A stretch of 59,294 nucleotides of DNA from Oscillospiraceae bacterium (GTDB taxonomy: Bacteria > Bacillota > Clostridia > Oscillospirales > JAAYXM01): NCBI GenBank assembly GCA_017439555.1, contig JAFSIZ010000156.1:1-59294 (forward strand), written 5' to 3'. The translations under genes were made by a program, and so were the position numbers. The notes beneath the pieces were generated by a model. The model was not told where the DNA came from and did no database searches. It was given only the letters and a program-made list of their open reading frames with translations. Shown here piece by piece: positions 42,408 to 50,529 of the stretch (position 1 is the first letter of the stretch; every line of letters starts with the position of its first letter).

Positions 42408-43586
42408 TTACTTTTTCTCAAAAACAACATTTCCGTTCACCATCGTGAGCGATATGTTTATGCTTTCATCGAAGATGAGAATATCAGCAAAATTGCCTTC
42501 ACGGATTGATCCGCGGTCACGGAGATTTACCATACGTGCAGGATTTGCCGACGCCATTCTCACTGCATCAAGAAGCGATACATCTGCAAGCTCTATCATA
42601 TTGCGGACAAGCTTGTTTGTTGTGCAGACACTTCCTGCAAATACCGAGCGATCGGGAAGCTTTGCAACTCCGTCTTCGATTATGAAATTCGGATTTTCAA
42701 AGAGCTTTTCCGAACCGTCAGGAAGGCCTGCGCACGGAATTGCATCTGTTACAAGCGCAACCCTGTCAACACCCTTGAATTTCACTATAAATTTAAGAAG
42801 TGATGACGGAAGATGGCTTCCGTCTGCAATTATTTCAACGTCCATTCCGTCAAGCATATAGCCTGCCTCGACGATACCTGCATAGCGGTAAGCATTTTTG
42901 CGGTGCACCGTACTGCATTCGGAATAGAAGTGATTTATGAGAGTATATCCCCAATCATAAGCTTCCATAACACAGTCATAGTCTGCATCGGAATGACCGA
43001 TCGCCGCAACTACATCGTGCTCACGAAGTGCTTTGACAAACTCCTTTGCACCCGGAAGCTCGGGAGCTGAGCTCCAGCGGATGAGCTTATCACCGTATTT
43101 TTCGAGGATGTAGTTATAATCCTCGGGGATTGGCGGTGTCATAAACTTTGCCTGCTGTGCCCCTGCCTGAATCGGTGAGAAATACGGTCCTTCAAGATGA
43201 AGCCCCGGCATATGTGCACCTATTGCTTCTTTCTCGTTTATGCGATTATACTCATCAAGAGTCTCAAACATTTTGATATATGACTCAACAGAGCCGGATG
43301 AGCCCGACGGAAGCATAACACAGGTGCCGTGCTTTGCATGGAGCTTTGATACCTCGATAAATGCTTTAAGCTCACCTTTGCGGAGGTCATATCCGTTTCC
43401 TCCGTGGACGTGCATATCAATAAACCCGGGAGAGATATATTTTCCATTTGCATCGTGTCCAACATCGAACTTGCACTCTTCACGCGTCACTGCAATTATC
43501 CTGTCATTTTCCGTGTATACAGCTGTGCCTTGGGGTGCAAATGTATTTCCGAGAATGACACGTCCGTTATAAAATTTATGTATCAT
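42408..43586 (-). CDS. nagA: N-acetylglucosamine-6-phosphate deacetylase
   Basis: Deacetylates GlcNAc-6-phosphate to glucosamine-6-phosphate in the cytoplasm. The 392-residue amidohydrolase has the metal site HVHGG (59-63), GLHLEGPY (about 127-134, Glu131), IGHSDADY (196-203, His197) and His218 in NHFYSE. The catalytic Asp is in LVTDAIPCAG (Asp280). SECSTVHRKNA is a variant of the usual LFNAMSPLHHR, which hints at a substrate slightly different from GlcNAc-6-P. GGGAG lies 8 bases before the ATG. nagB is not in the window. Confidence 0.9.
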   Translation of the reverse strand: MIHKFYNGRVILGNTFAPQGTAVYTENDRIIAVTREECKFDVGHDANGKYISPGFIDMHVHGGNGYDLRKGELKAFIEVSKLHAKHGTCVMLPSGSSGSVESYIKMFETLDEYNRINEKEAIGAHMPGLHLEGPYFSPIQAGAQQAKFMTPPIPEDYNYILEKYGDKLIRWSSAPELPGAKEFVKALREHDVVAAIGHSDADYDCVMEAYDWGYTLINHFYSECSTVHRKNAYRYAGIVEAGYMLDGMDVEIIADGSHLPSSLLKFIVKFKGVDRVALVTDAIPCAGLPDGSEKLFENPNFIIEDGVAKLPDRSVFAGSVCTTNKLVRNMIELADVSLLDAVRMASANPARMVNLRDRGSIREGNFADILIFDESINISLTMVNGNVVFEKK

Positions 43587-43624
43587 ACTTGCTTTCTCCC
43601 TTTAACTTCACCCGATAATGACAT

Positions 43625-45457
43625 CTATTTCTTTTCAACCGCCTTGAATTCGCAAGGTTCAAGTGTGAAGCTCTTTTTACTGTCACCATAGTCAATTGTT
43701 GCAGTAATTCTGTTGTCAAAATCCGTGTTGAGGAGATATACCTTATCGCCTTCATAGACACTGAAACGAAGCGAATCATTGCCGTAAACCTTAATGGGTG
43801 CGGTTCTGTGACTTGCAGTGAATATCTCGCGAACGAGAGCCTGATACATCGGCACTGCAGCACCGTAAGGATATTCGATATTGGTCATAAGTATTGCATA
43901 TCCGTCACCTAACTTATTCTCAACCATAGAAATCGGCAGAGCGTTCTCATCCTCATCACTGAAGCTGTTTGAAAGTCTTGCCGCGGCAACGCCGCCACGA
44001 AGCTCGGTGCTTGCATAATTTATATAACCTTCTGCAAAATAGGGGTCGCCGTGTGTGAAATGAAGTGCCGGATAAAGAAGCTCGGGAACGATACTGTTTT
44101 TAAACTTGCTTCCCTCGTCCTTGCGTATCGGATTATCTGCATCGAGCACACATCCGAAGAGGTCGCTGACATCACCATTGTTAAGAAGGCTTATCTTGCC
44201 ATCGCGCTTTATTGATGTATTGAGGTGCGCCGCCGTCATAAAGAGGCGACCGCCACCCTTTACGAAGGTTTTGAGATTTTCATATATCTCGGATGTCATA
44301 CTGTTCCAGCCGACAAATATGAGATAATCGTATTTTGCAAAAACTTCCGCTCCGACATTTGCGGGGATGACATCATACTGACCATATCCCGGTGCACCGG
44401 AAAGGTCTACCTCACCGTAGTTGTGGACATCTCCCCAACGGCGCTTGCACTGCAGGTTTTCAAGGATTCTCCACGCATATTCCGCAGGGCCGTAGCCATA
44501 TTCGGGCTGAGTATGGGCTCTCCACAGCGAGCCGCCGCTGTGGCGGAAGCTGTATCCATCAAGATTTCCGCGAACAAAAGCAACTCTAACCTTGGGTCCG
44601 CCTGCCGGGCGGAAATCATCTCTTGCAAACTTTGCAAAATCCGCCATTACCTTGCGGTAATTCTGCGTTTTCGGATGGTCAAAACCAAACACCTCGTTGC
44701 TGTGCGAGCCGCCGCATTCATCGCCGCTCTCAAGCATAAACACGTTTCCGCCCGCAAGATAGCAATAGTCATAGCCCATCTTAAGGCGCTTTTCCTTGAG
44801 TTCATCATAGCGCAATCCGCCATACCACTCGTGAGCAAAATATATACCTATTTTGTCGCAATTATATGCAGAAGCAGTTCCGCGCGTGAAGGGTATGCCG
44901 ATCTCATCTCCCGGCCAGAACTCCATTGTCGGGTAGGTGCAACCGGCTTCGCTGTCATATGAAATCATCGCGGTGGATTCGTTGACCGTTGTTGCAAGGA
45001 TTCCACCCATTGTGTTTTCCTCATGGAACCTGCGGACAACGTTCAAATAGCTATCCTTTGCATCCTGCAGATCCTTCCACTCTCTTCTCTCACCGTGGTA
45101 AGCATAGCCCGAGCCCTTACAGGCATAGGCAGAGCCGAGCTCGGCAAGAGTGTATGCAATGAAATAATCGCCTGCTATCTCCTTCATCTTTGCAGCTGTT
45201 TCCTGAGTGAAGCCGCAGTGAGCTCTGTCACCGCCACCACGGAAGAAGAAATACATTTTTCTCTCTGTGAGATACTTTGCCCATTCGATGAAGGTTTCCT
45301 GAGAAATCTCTTTACTGCTGTTCGCCGCCCATATACCGACAAGATTCATTCCTTCGGCACATTTTCTCTCAACTGTCTCATAAAATTTGTCGGGGTCCAT
45401 TGTCGTCCCGTCCGAGGGAATTCGGAATCCGTTTAAAACCAAATCCTTGTTTGCCAT
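43625..45457 (-). CDS. Glycosidase-like protein of unknown family (TIM barrel plus GATase-like domain)
   Basis: A 610-residue protein and first gene of the operon, with AAGGAGG 9 bases before the ATG. No signal peptide. The N-terminal 340 residues read like a glycosidase barrel (GMNLVGIWAANSSKEIS; YFFFRGGGDRAHCGFTQE; VNESTAMISYDSE with a possible acid Glu; YCYLAGGNVFMLESGDECGG with a second Glu). Around 375-410 is KYDYLIFVGWNSMTSEIYEN with LKTFVKGGGRLFMT, the pattern of the beta-galactosidase trimerisation (glutamine-amidotransferase-like) domain seen in GH42 enzymes. A beta-rich tail ends the protein. I cannot match it to a named family; operon partners suggest action on acetylamino or fucosylated sugars. 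Confidence 0.6.
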   Translation of the reverse strand: MANKDLVLNGFRIPSDGTTMDPDKFYETVERKCAEGMNLVGIWAANSSKEISQETFIEWAKYLTERKMYFFFRGGGDRAHCGFTQETAAKMKEIAGDYFIAYTLAELGSAYACKGSGYAYHGERREWKDLQDAKDSYLNVVRRFHEENTMGGILATTVNESTAMISYDSEAGCTYPTMEFWPGDEIGIPFTRGTASAYNCDKIGIYFAHEWYGGLRYDELKEKRLKMGYDYCYLAGGNVFMLESGDECGGSHSNEVFGFDHPKTQNYRKVMADFAKFARDDFRPAGGPKVRVAFVRGNLDGYSFRHSGGSLWRAHTQPEYGYGPAEYAWRILENLQCKRRWGDVHNYGEVDLSGAPGYGQYDVIPANVGAEVFAKYDYLIFVGWNSMTSEIYENLKTFVKGGGRLFMTAAHLNTSIKRDGKISLLNNGDVSDLFGCVLDADNPIRKDEGSKFKNSIVPELLYPALHFTHGDPYFAEGYINYASTELRGGVAAARLSNSFSDEDENALPISMVENKLGDGYAILMTNIEYPYGAAVPMYQALVREIFTASHRTAPIKVYGNDSLRFSVYEGDKVYLLNTDFDNRITATIDYGDSKKSFTLEPCEFKAVEKK

Positions 45458-45511
45458 TATTTCTTCCTCCTTGTTTAATGAACGCTTTACGCTATTTTAT
45501 TATATATTCAG

Positions 45512-45520
45512 AGTATAGCA
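45512..45520 (-). promoter_or_regulatory. Extended -10 promoter of the glycan operon
   Basis: Minus strand TGCTATACT, about 55 bases before the operon start. The -35 at the right distance is poor, which fits a promoter that needs the AraC-type activator encoded next to it. Confidence 0.55.
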
Positions 45521-45558
45521 TTTTCCAACTCCAACGTATTGCACAATCCTACATATTT

Positions 45559-45572
45559 AAGCATTTTTGCTT
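45559..45572. promoter_or_regulatory. Inverted repeat between divergent promoters (operator candidate)
   Basis: AAGCATTTTTGCTT (5-bp arms) lies just upstream of the regulator's -35 and about 40 bases upstream of the operon's -10, a suitable place for the AraC-type protein. Short arms make this tentative. Confidence 0.35.
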
Positions 45573-45573
45573 A

Positions 45574-45602
45574 TTGACAGACATATTTAAATATATTAAA
45601 AT
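45574..45602 (+). promoter_or_regulatory. Promoter of the AraC-family regulator
   Basis: Consensus TTGACA, a 17-base spacer and TAAAAT. The leader before the ribosome site is very short. Confidence 0.75.
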
Positions 45603-45625
45603 TAAAGTTGCAGGGGGTGATTTCT

Positions 45626-46579
45626 TTGGACAGATCATATAACGAGCTTCGCAAATTCAGCTACACAATGATACGTTTTCCAACTCCCACACATCCGATA
45701 ACCGTAGCCAAAACGTATTCACTCAGACACAATCCGACAATTCCCCATGTTCATGATTTTCCGGAAATCTTTCTATGTACTGACGGAAATTTCAGCATAA
45801 TTATACGGGGCAATGTCTTCAATCTGAAAAAAGGAGATCTTATAGTCATCCCCATCGGTTATGAGCACACCCTCTCTTCCGAAGAAAACAATTTTGTTCA
45901 ATATCGCATAGATATAAATTATGACATCTTCAACATCATAGATATGCGTGAATTCCCCAATTCCGGTTTTCATCTTTTTACCGCTCCTTTTTCAAAAAAG
46001 AGCTTTATTCTTCCGCAGGTGTTTTCGCTTTCCGACGCATCCTGCAAAAAAGCGGAGGAATACTTTTCAATGCTTCATCTTGCATCCAAGCCGCCTTTTG
46101 CCAACAGTTTGAGTATTCCCGATATACTCGAAAAGCTCTTCTCTTTTCCCGAGCTTCATATCAACGAAAAAGAAAAATCATATGCAAGCTCAATTCTGCA
46201 GGATAAGATACTTCCCATTCTCCGTATTATGGGATACGTCAACAAAAACTATCCCGAGAAAATACTCATCGAAGATATGCTCAAGTTGAGTTCACTCGCA
46301 CATACGCTCTTTTATTCCACATTCAAGAAGGTCACAGGAATCACGTTTGCAACATACCTTCAGATTGTGAGGCTCAAAAACTGCGATAATCTTATGATCA
46401 ACACTTCCCTTTCGCTCGCTCAGATTGCAGGTCTTTGCGGCTTCAGCGACCAATCGCATATGATTACGGCTTATAAGAAATATGCCGGAAATCTCCCGAA
46501 CCTTTGCCGCAGTTATGCAACTGAATGGTGGCAGGAATACAGAAAGAAACTTGCGGAGTCAAATGAAGCCGAGCAATAG
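45626..46579 (+). CDS. AraC-family transcriptional regulator
   Basis: A 317-residue regulator with an N-terminal cupin sugar-sensing domain (about 20-110; PHVHDFPEIFLCTDGNFSII and LKKGDLIVIPIGYEHTL are the usual motifs) and a C-terminal double helix-turn-helix (about 215-305; MLKLSSLAHTLFYSTFKKVT and LSLAQIAGLCGFSDQSHMIT). The start is taken as TTG at 45626 because GGGGGTG lies 6 bases before it. It is divergent from the glycan operon and probably activates it on binding a product sugar. A strong terminator follows. Confidence 0.85.
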   Translation: MDRSYNELRKFSYTMIRFPTPTHPITVAKTYSLRHNPTIPHVHDFPEIFLCTDGNFSIIIRGNVFNLKKGDLIVIPIGYEHTLSSEENNFVQYRIDINYDIFNIIDMREFPNSGFHLFTAPFSKKSFILPQVFSLSDASCKKAEEYFSMLHLASKPPFANSLSIPDILEKLFSFPELHINEKEKSYASSILQDKILPILRIMGYVNKNYPEKILIEDMLKLSSLAHTLFYSTFKKVTGITFATYLQIVRLKNCDNLMINTSLSLAQIAGLCGFSDQSHMITAYKKYAGNLPNLCRSYATEWWQEYRKKLAESNEAEQ

Positions 46580-46620
46580 AGGCTACCTCACAGAAAGTGA
46601 GGTAGCCTCTTGATTTTTAT
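46578..46620 (+). terminator. Terminator of the AraC-family gene
   Basis: A 14-bp perfect stem (AGAGGCTACCTCAC/GTGAGGTAGCCTCT) overlapping the stop codon, then TGATTTTTATT. Confidence 0.85.
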
Positions 46621-46719
46621 TATTTCACATATATTTTCCCCGAAAGCATCAAATAACAAACATAAAACGTGCTTTCGTTCCAAAGCAATTCTGCGCAAAC
46701 ATCAAAGTTTGGGGCTTAA

Positions 46720-47199
46720 TCAGCTTTCCGGATTAGATGTTTTTGCTACTGCAGATTTAAACTGTTTTCTCGATTCGCGCGTCTCTGACAGAGCCTGCTC
46801 TATTACAACCTCAAGGCGGCGCAATGTATCTTCCGCATAGTCATTCGCGGCGCGACGAAGCTCTTTTACTTTTGCCTCGGCCATTGCCATAATTTCATTC
46901 GCCTTCTGGCGCGATGTCAGGACAATCTCATCCTCGGCAACCATATGTCGTGCGCGCTCTTCCGCGGCACTTTTAATGGCTTCCGCTTCTTTTTTTGCCT
47001 GAGAAAGAATCTCATTACGGCTCTCTACTATCGCTCTTGCCTGCTCAAGATCTTTAGGAAGATTCACACGAATTTCCTCGATGAGATCAAGAACCTTTTC
47101 CCTCTCTATCAGACACTTTTCAGCGCCAAACGGCAACCCCCAGGCATCAGACACCATGTCATACAACATATTTACCAATTCATCAATACCGCTTGCCAT
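46720..47199 (-). CDS. Coiled-coil protein of the coaD neighbourhood
   Basis: A 159-residue soluble protein. The first 60 residues contain a folded-looking segment (LVNMLYDMVSDAWGLPFGAE), and the rest is a long charged coiled coil (heptads from about 60 to 145, rich in Ala, Glu, Lys, Arg), similar to ATP synthase b-subunit stalks and often annotated as an ATPase subunit for that reason alone. No membrane anchor. The AGGGGAG before its ATG lies against the coaD stop, so it is coupled to coaD. Homologues occur after coaD in several Clostridia; role unknown. Confidence 0.65.
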   Translation of the reverse strand: MASGIDELVNMLYDMVSDAWGLPFGAEKCLIEREKVLDLIEEIRVNLPKDLEQARAIVESRNEILSQAKKEAEAIKSAAEERARHMVAEDEIVLTSRQKANEIMAMAEAKVKELRRAANDYAEDTLRRLEVVIEQALSETRESRKQFKSAVAKTSNPES

Positions 47200-47203
47200 T
47201 AAA

Positions 47204-47689
47204 CTATTCTCCCCTCACAAGTCTTTTTTCTACATCTTCAAGTATCTCACACGGAACAAACGGAGAAATATCACCACCGAGCATTCCTATCTCTTTAACA
47301 ACACTGGATGACAAATACAGGTGTTCTTCAGATGTCGGCAAAAACAACGTCTCAAGCCCCGGATTTATCTTGCGGTTTATGAGCGCCATCTGAAATTCAC
47401 TTTCAAAATCACTGACAGCCCGAAGCCCTTTTACCAAAACGCAATCGCCGACTGATTTGACCCATTCGGCGAGAAGGGCATCGGAAGACATAACCCCGAC
47501 GTTTTCAAAACGCTCTGTGACACGGTTTAAAAAAACGCAACGTTCCTCCAAAGAAAACATCGGACGTTTTTTTGCATTTACCATCGCCACGACAACAACC
47601 TTGTCAAATATTGCCGCTGCGCGTTCTATAATATCAAGATGACCTTTTGTGACCGGGTCAAAGCTACCCGGATAAACTGCTATTTTCAT
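47204..47689 (-). CDS. coaD: Phosphopantetheine adenylyltransferase
   Basis: Converts 4'-phosphopantetheine to dephospho-CoA. The 161-residue protein has the nucleotidyltransferase start YPGSFDPVTKGHLDIIER (5-22, the GH motif included), the pantetheine-site VKGLRAVSDFESEFQMALIN (about 83-102) and the C-terminal YLSSSVVKEI (about 122-131). The usual length is 155-165. It is 9 bases behind rsmD, the standard pairing. Confidence 0.95.
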   Translation of the reverse strand: MKIAVYPGSFDPVTKGHLDIIERAAAIFDKVVVVAMVNAKKRPMFSLEERCVFLNRVTERFENVGVMSSDALLAEWVKSVGDCVLVKGLRAVSDFESEFQMALINRKINPGLETLFLPTSEEHLYLSSSVVKEIGMLGGDISPFVPCEILEDVEKRLVRGE

Positions 47690-47698
47690 AAAAACGCC

Positions 47699-48244
47699 TC
47701 AATCTTCCAACTTTCGGATTACCGTTAGGAGTATCCTTCCGTATCTGTATGTGCGATATTTGTATTTTTCCTCTGAAAGCACCGGCAATTGCACCGAGCT
47801 ATCTGTCTCACATATTATTATACCACCGTTTGACAATATGTCAAATGAATCTATGAGTTCAAGCGACCTTGATATCAGGTTGCTTTTATAAGGCGGATCT
47901 AAAAATATTACATCATATTTTGCGCCCTTTGTCAATACTTCGGCAAAATCTCCTCTGTGAATTTTTATATAATCTTCAAAACCGCAGCTTTTTATATTCT
48001 GCTTTATTATATCTGCCGCCCTGCGTGAGTTTTCAACCGCAACTGCACTTTTTGCTCCGCGGCTGATTGCCTCTATTGCCAGCTGACCGCTTCCTGCAAA
48101 AAGATCGAGAACCCTTTTATCTTCTATATCAAACTGAATTATATTGAATATTGATTCTTTAACCTTGTCTGTTGTAGGCCGCGTCTCTTCCCCTTCGAGA
48201 GCCTTCAGAACACGCCCACGTGCCGAGCCTGAAATTACTCGCAT
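47699..48244 (-). CDS. rsmD: 16S rRNA (guanine-966-N2) methyltransferase
   Basis: Methylates G966 of 16S rRNA with S-adenosylmethionine. The 181-residue protein has MRVISGSARGR at the start, TRPTTDKVKESIFNII (21-36), the SAM-binding LDLFAGSGQLAIEAISRGA (46-64) and the catalytic DPPY (116-119). Its start overlaps the end of uvrC by ten bases, and coaD follows directly. Confidence 0.93.
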   Translation of the reverse strand: MRVISGSARGRVLKALEGEETRPTTDKVKESIFNIIQFDIEDKRVLDLFAGSGQLAIEAISRGAKSAVAVENSRRAADIIKQNIKSCGFEDYIKIHRGDFAEVLTKGAKYDVIFLDPPYKSNLISRSLELIDSFDILSNGGIIICETDSSVQLPVLSEEKYKYRTYRYGRILLTVIRKLED

Positions 48245-50061
48245 TCTTCATCCTTCCTCCCATTATAATAATCAAACACCGCTGTCGCAACCGATTCAGG
48301 TACTATTGTACATAGCTCTTCAACAGAGGCTGCTTTTATGGCTTCAATACTTTTGAATTTTGCCAGAAGCTCTGCCGCACGTTTTTTGCCGACTCCGTTT
48401 ATCTTTGTAAGCACACTTTCTGTCATACTTTTTTCGCGGAGTTTTCTATGATATTCTATCGCAAATCTGTGAACCTCTTCCTGAACGGCTGAAACAAACC
48501 TGAACACTGCAGGATTTGCAGATATTCCGATTTCTCTTCCGTCTGAATCGACAACAGCTCTTGTGCTGTGTTTATCATCTTTGACCATACCGAACAGAGG
48601 AACTTCTATATTCATTTCCCGAAACAATGCCGATACTGCATTGACCTGAGTTATACCACCGTCGAGCAAAATAAGATCAGGTTTATTCGAAAACTTCTCG
48701 TCCCCGTCTTTATACCTTACAAATCGCCTTGACAACACCTCACGCATTGCTCTCGGGTCATCCTGGTCGGACAGAGTCTTTATCTTGAAGCGCCTGTATT
48801 CACTTCTTGCCGATGAACCGTTTTTGAATACGATCATCCCTGCAACCATCTCAGAGCCTGAGGTATTTGATATGTCATAGGATTCAATCCTTCGCGGAAG
48901 ATCACAAAGCCCGAGAATTTTTTTCAGATCCTCAAGCACGCGTATTCCACGCTCTTCGCGATTTATTGCCGCAAGAGCTTTTTCCTTTGCATTTTGCTCT
49001 GCCATTTCAACAAGCTTTGCTTTTTCGCCCCTTCTCGGACAAATGACACTGACACGTCTTCCGCAAGCATCCGAAAGCCAGTTTGATATGCTCCCGGCAG
49101 AGGGAAGCTCATATTGAAGATATATCTCCCTCGGAAAGCGACCTCTTCCCGAATAATAACGCACAACAAACTCTTCCAAAAGCTCATCAAGCTCTGCATA
49201 TACAGGAGTATCTATCATTTTCGACTCACTCTCAAGAAGCGCGCCGTCTATATAATGAAGAATAGAGAAAACAGTTTTGCTCTCGCCTGCATAAAAGCCA
49301 AACACATCTGTATCAGACATCATACTGGAAATTATCTTCTGCTTTGTGTTGAGCGAAGAAATTGCCCTTATTTCATCACGGAATTTCCCGGCAAGCTCAA
49401 ACTCGAGCTTATCTGCATGGGCGAGCATTTTTTTCTGAAGCTCTTCCACGACCTCTTCCGTCTTTCCGGACAGAATCATACACGCACGCTCTATCCGTTC
49501 ATTGTATTCAGCCTTTGAAATACGCCCTGCACATACTGCATCACACCTGCCTATATGACTGTTGAGGCAAGGCCTCCCCTTTCCGATATCCGCAGGGAAT
49601 CTGCGGCTGCAGGTCGGAAGCTTCAGAAGCTCACACACCGTTTCTATCGCGCGGCGCGATTCAACACGCCCACCGTATGGACCAAAATAGCGTGCGCCGT
49701 CATCAGCAGGTTTTGAAACTATGGAAAATCTTGGGTATTCGTCTTTCGAAAGCCTGATTGACGGATAGCCCTTATCATCTTTGAGCAGAATATTATATTT
49801 GGGCATATGACGCTTTATAAGAGAATTTTCCAGAACGAGAGCCTCAAACTCCGTGTCGGTGATTATAAAATCAAAATCCTTTATCTGCGACACCATAAGC
49901 CGTGTTTTTGAATTATGGGCTGCATTACTTCGAAAATATGAATTCACACGGTTATAAAGCTTTTTCGCCTTTCCGACATATATAACCTCGCCGTTTTTCC
50001 CGAGCATCAGATAGACCCCCGGCTTTTGCGGCAATTTAAGAGCTTTTTCTTTCGGACTCAT
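48235..50061 (-). CDS. uvrC: Excinuclease ABC subunit C
   Basis: Makes both incisions in nucleotide excision repair with UvrA and UvrB. The 608-residue protein has the GIY-YIG domain (KPGVYLMLGKNGEVIYVGKA, about 13-32), the UvrB-binding region near 200-235, the C-terminal RNase H-like nuclease (ESYDISNTSGSEMVAGMIVF, about 388-407; DLILLDGGITQVNA) and a final tandem helix-hairpin-helix (KINGVGKKRAAELLAKFKSI). The start at 50061 follows AGGTG by about 8 bases. It overlaps rsmD by ten bases. Confidence 0.95.
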   Translation of the reverse strand: MSPKEKALKLPQKPGVYLMLGKNGEVIYVGKAKKLYNRVNSYFRSNAAHNSKTRLMVSQIKDFDFIITDTEFEALVLENSLIKRHMPKYNILLKDDKGYPSIRLSKDEYPRFSIVSKPADDGARYFGPYGGRVESRRAIETVCELLKLPTCSRRFPADIGKGRPCLNSHIGRCDAVCAGRISKAEYNERIERACMILSGKTEEVVEELQKKMLAHADKLEFELAGKFRDEIRAISSLNTKQKIISSMMSDTDVFGFYAGESKTVFSILHYIDGALLESESKMIDTPVYAELDELLEEFVVRYYSGRGRFPREIYLQYELPSAGSISNWLSDACGRRVSVICPRRGEKAKLVEMAEQNAKEKALAAINREERGIRVLEDLKKILGLCDLPRRIESYDISNTSGSEMVAGMIVFKNGSSARSEYRRFKIKTLSDQDDPRAMREVLSRRFVRYKDGDEKFSNKPDLILLDGGITQVNAVSALFREMNIEVPLFGMVKDDKHSTRAVVDSDGREIGISANPAVFRFVSAVQEEVHRFAIEYHRKLREKSMTESVLTKINGVGKKRAAELLAKFKSIEAIKAASVEELCTIVPESVATAVFDYYNGRKDEECE

Positions 50062-50086
50062 CTTCACATCACCTGCCAATAACAGT

Positions 50087-50110
50087 ATAGACGGCAAAAA
50101 TGCCGTCTAT
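50087..50110 (-). terminator. Stem-loop between the HPr variant gene and uvrC
   Basis: A 10-bp perfect stem (ATAGACGGCA/TGCCGTCTAT) with a 4-base loop. The tail is not T-rich, so it is likely a partial terminator or processing site within the operon. Confidence 0.5.
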
Positions 50111-50137
50111 AAAACAACAGTATTTTTTTATAAGCAA

Positions 50138-50407
50138 TTACATCTGATCGGAAAAATTGCTTCCAACGAGCTCGGAAAGAGCAAGAAGAGCCTCGTCCTC
50201 ATCAACGCCGTCAGCAATAATTGTGACCTTTGTCCCCTTTACGATGCCTAAAGAGAGGACACCGAGAAGACTCTTTGCATTGACGCGGCGTTCTTCACGC
50301 TCTACCTGAATGCTGCATTTGAATTCGTTTGCTTTCTGGATGAAGAATGTTGCCGGGCGAGCACGCAGCCCGATCTGATTGTTTATGATTACTTCTTTAG
50401 AACACAT
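50138..50407 (-). CDS. HPr family protein with Arg in place of the active His15 (Crh-like)
   Basis: An 89-residue HPr fold protein. The active-site loop reads IGLRARPAT: position 15, normally the phosphorylated His, is Arg. The regulatory Ser46 is kept in NAKSLLGVLSLGI, and the rest is a good match to HPr. Loss of His15 with retention of Ser46 is the pattern of Crh, the Bacillus protein that cannot transfer phosphate but helps CcpA when Ser46 is phosphorylated. A similar regulatory role is an inference. GAGGAG precedes the ATG, and a strong promoter is upstream. It is followed by uvrC. Confidence 0.85.
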   Translation of the reverse strand: MCSKEVIINNQIGLRARPATFFIQKANEFKCSIQVEREERRVNAKSLLGVLSLGIVKGTKVTIIADGVDEDEALLALSELVGSNFSDQM

Positions 50408-50442
50408 TAAGGTTTTCTCCTCACTATTAATTTATACTATAT

Positions 50443-50472
50443 ATAATATCAAATTGTTACTATATAAGTCAA
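50443..50472 (-). promoter_or_regulatory. Promoter of the HPr variant-uvrC-rsmD-coaD operon
   Basis: Minus strand TTGACT, an 18-base spacer, TATTAT with TG one base upstream. Confidence 0.7.
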
Positions 50473-50529
50473 CTGTTTTTTTATACATACAATATACAAA
50501 AAAGCAGAAAAAGAGCAATCAATATTGTA

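Noticed and set aside
46720..47199. ATP synthase b-type subunit
   Set aside because: Similarity is limited to coiled-coil composition; there is no membrane helix and no ATP synthase gene nearby.
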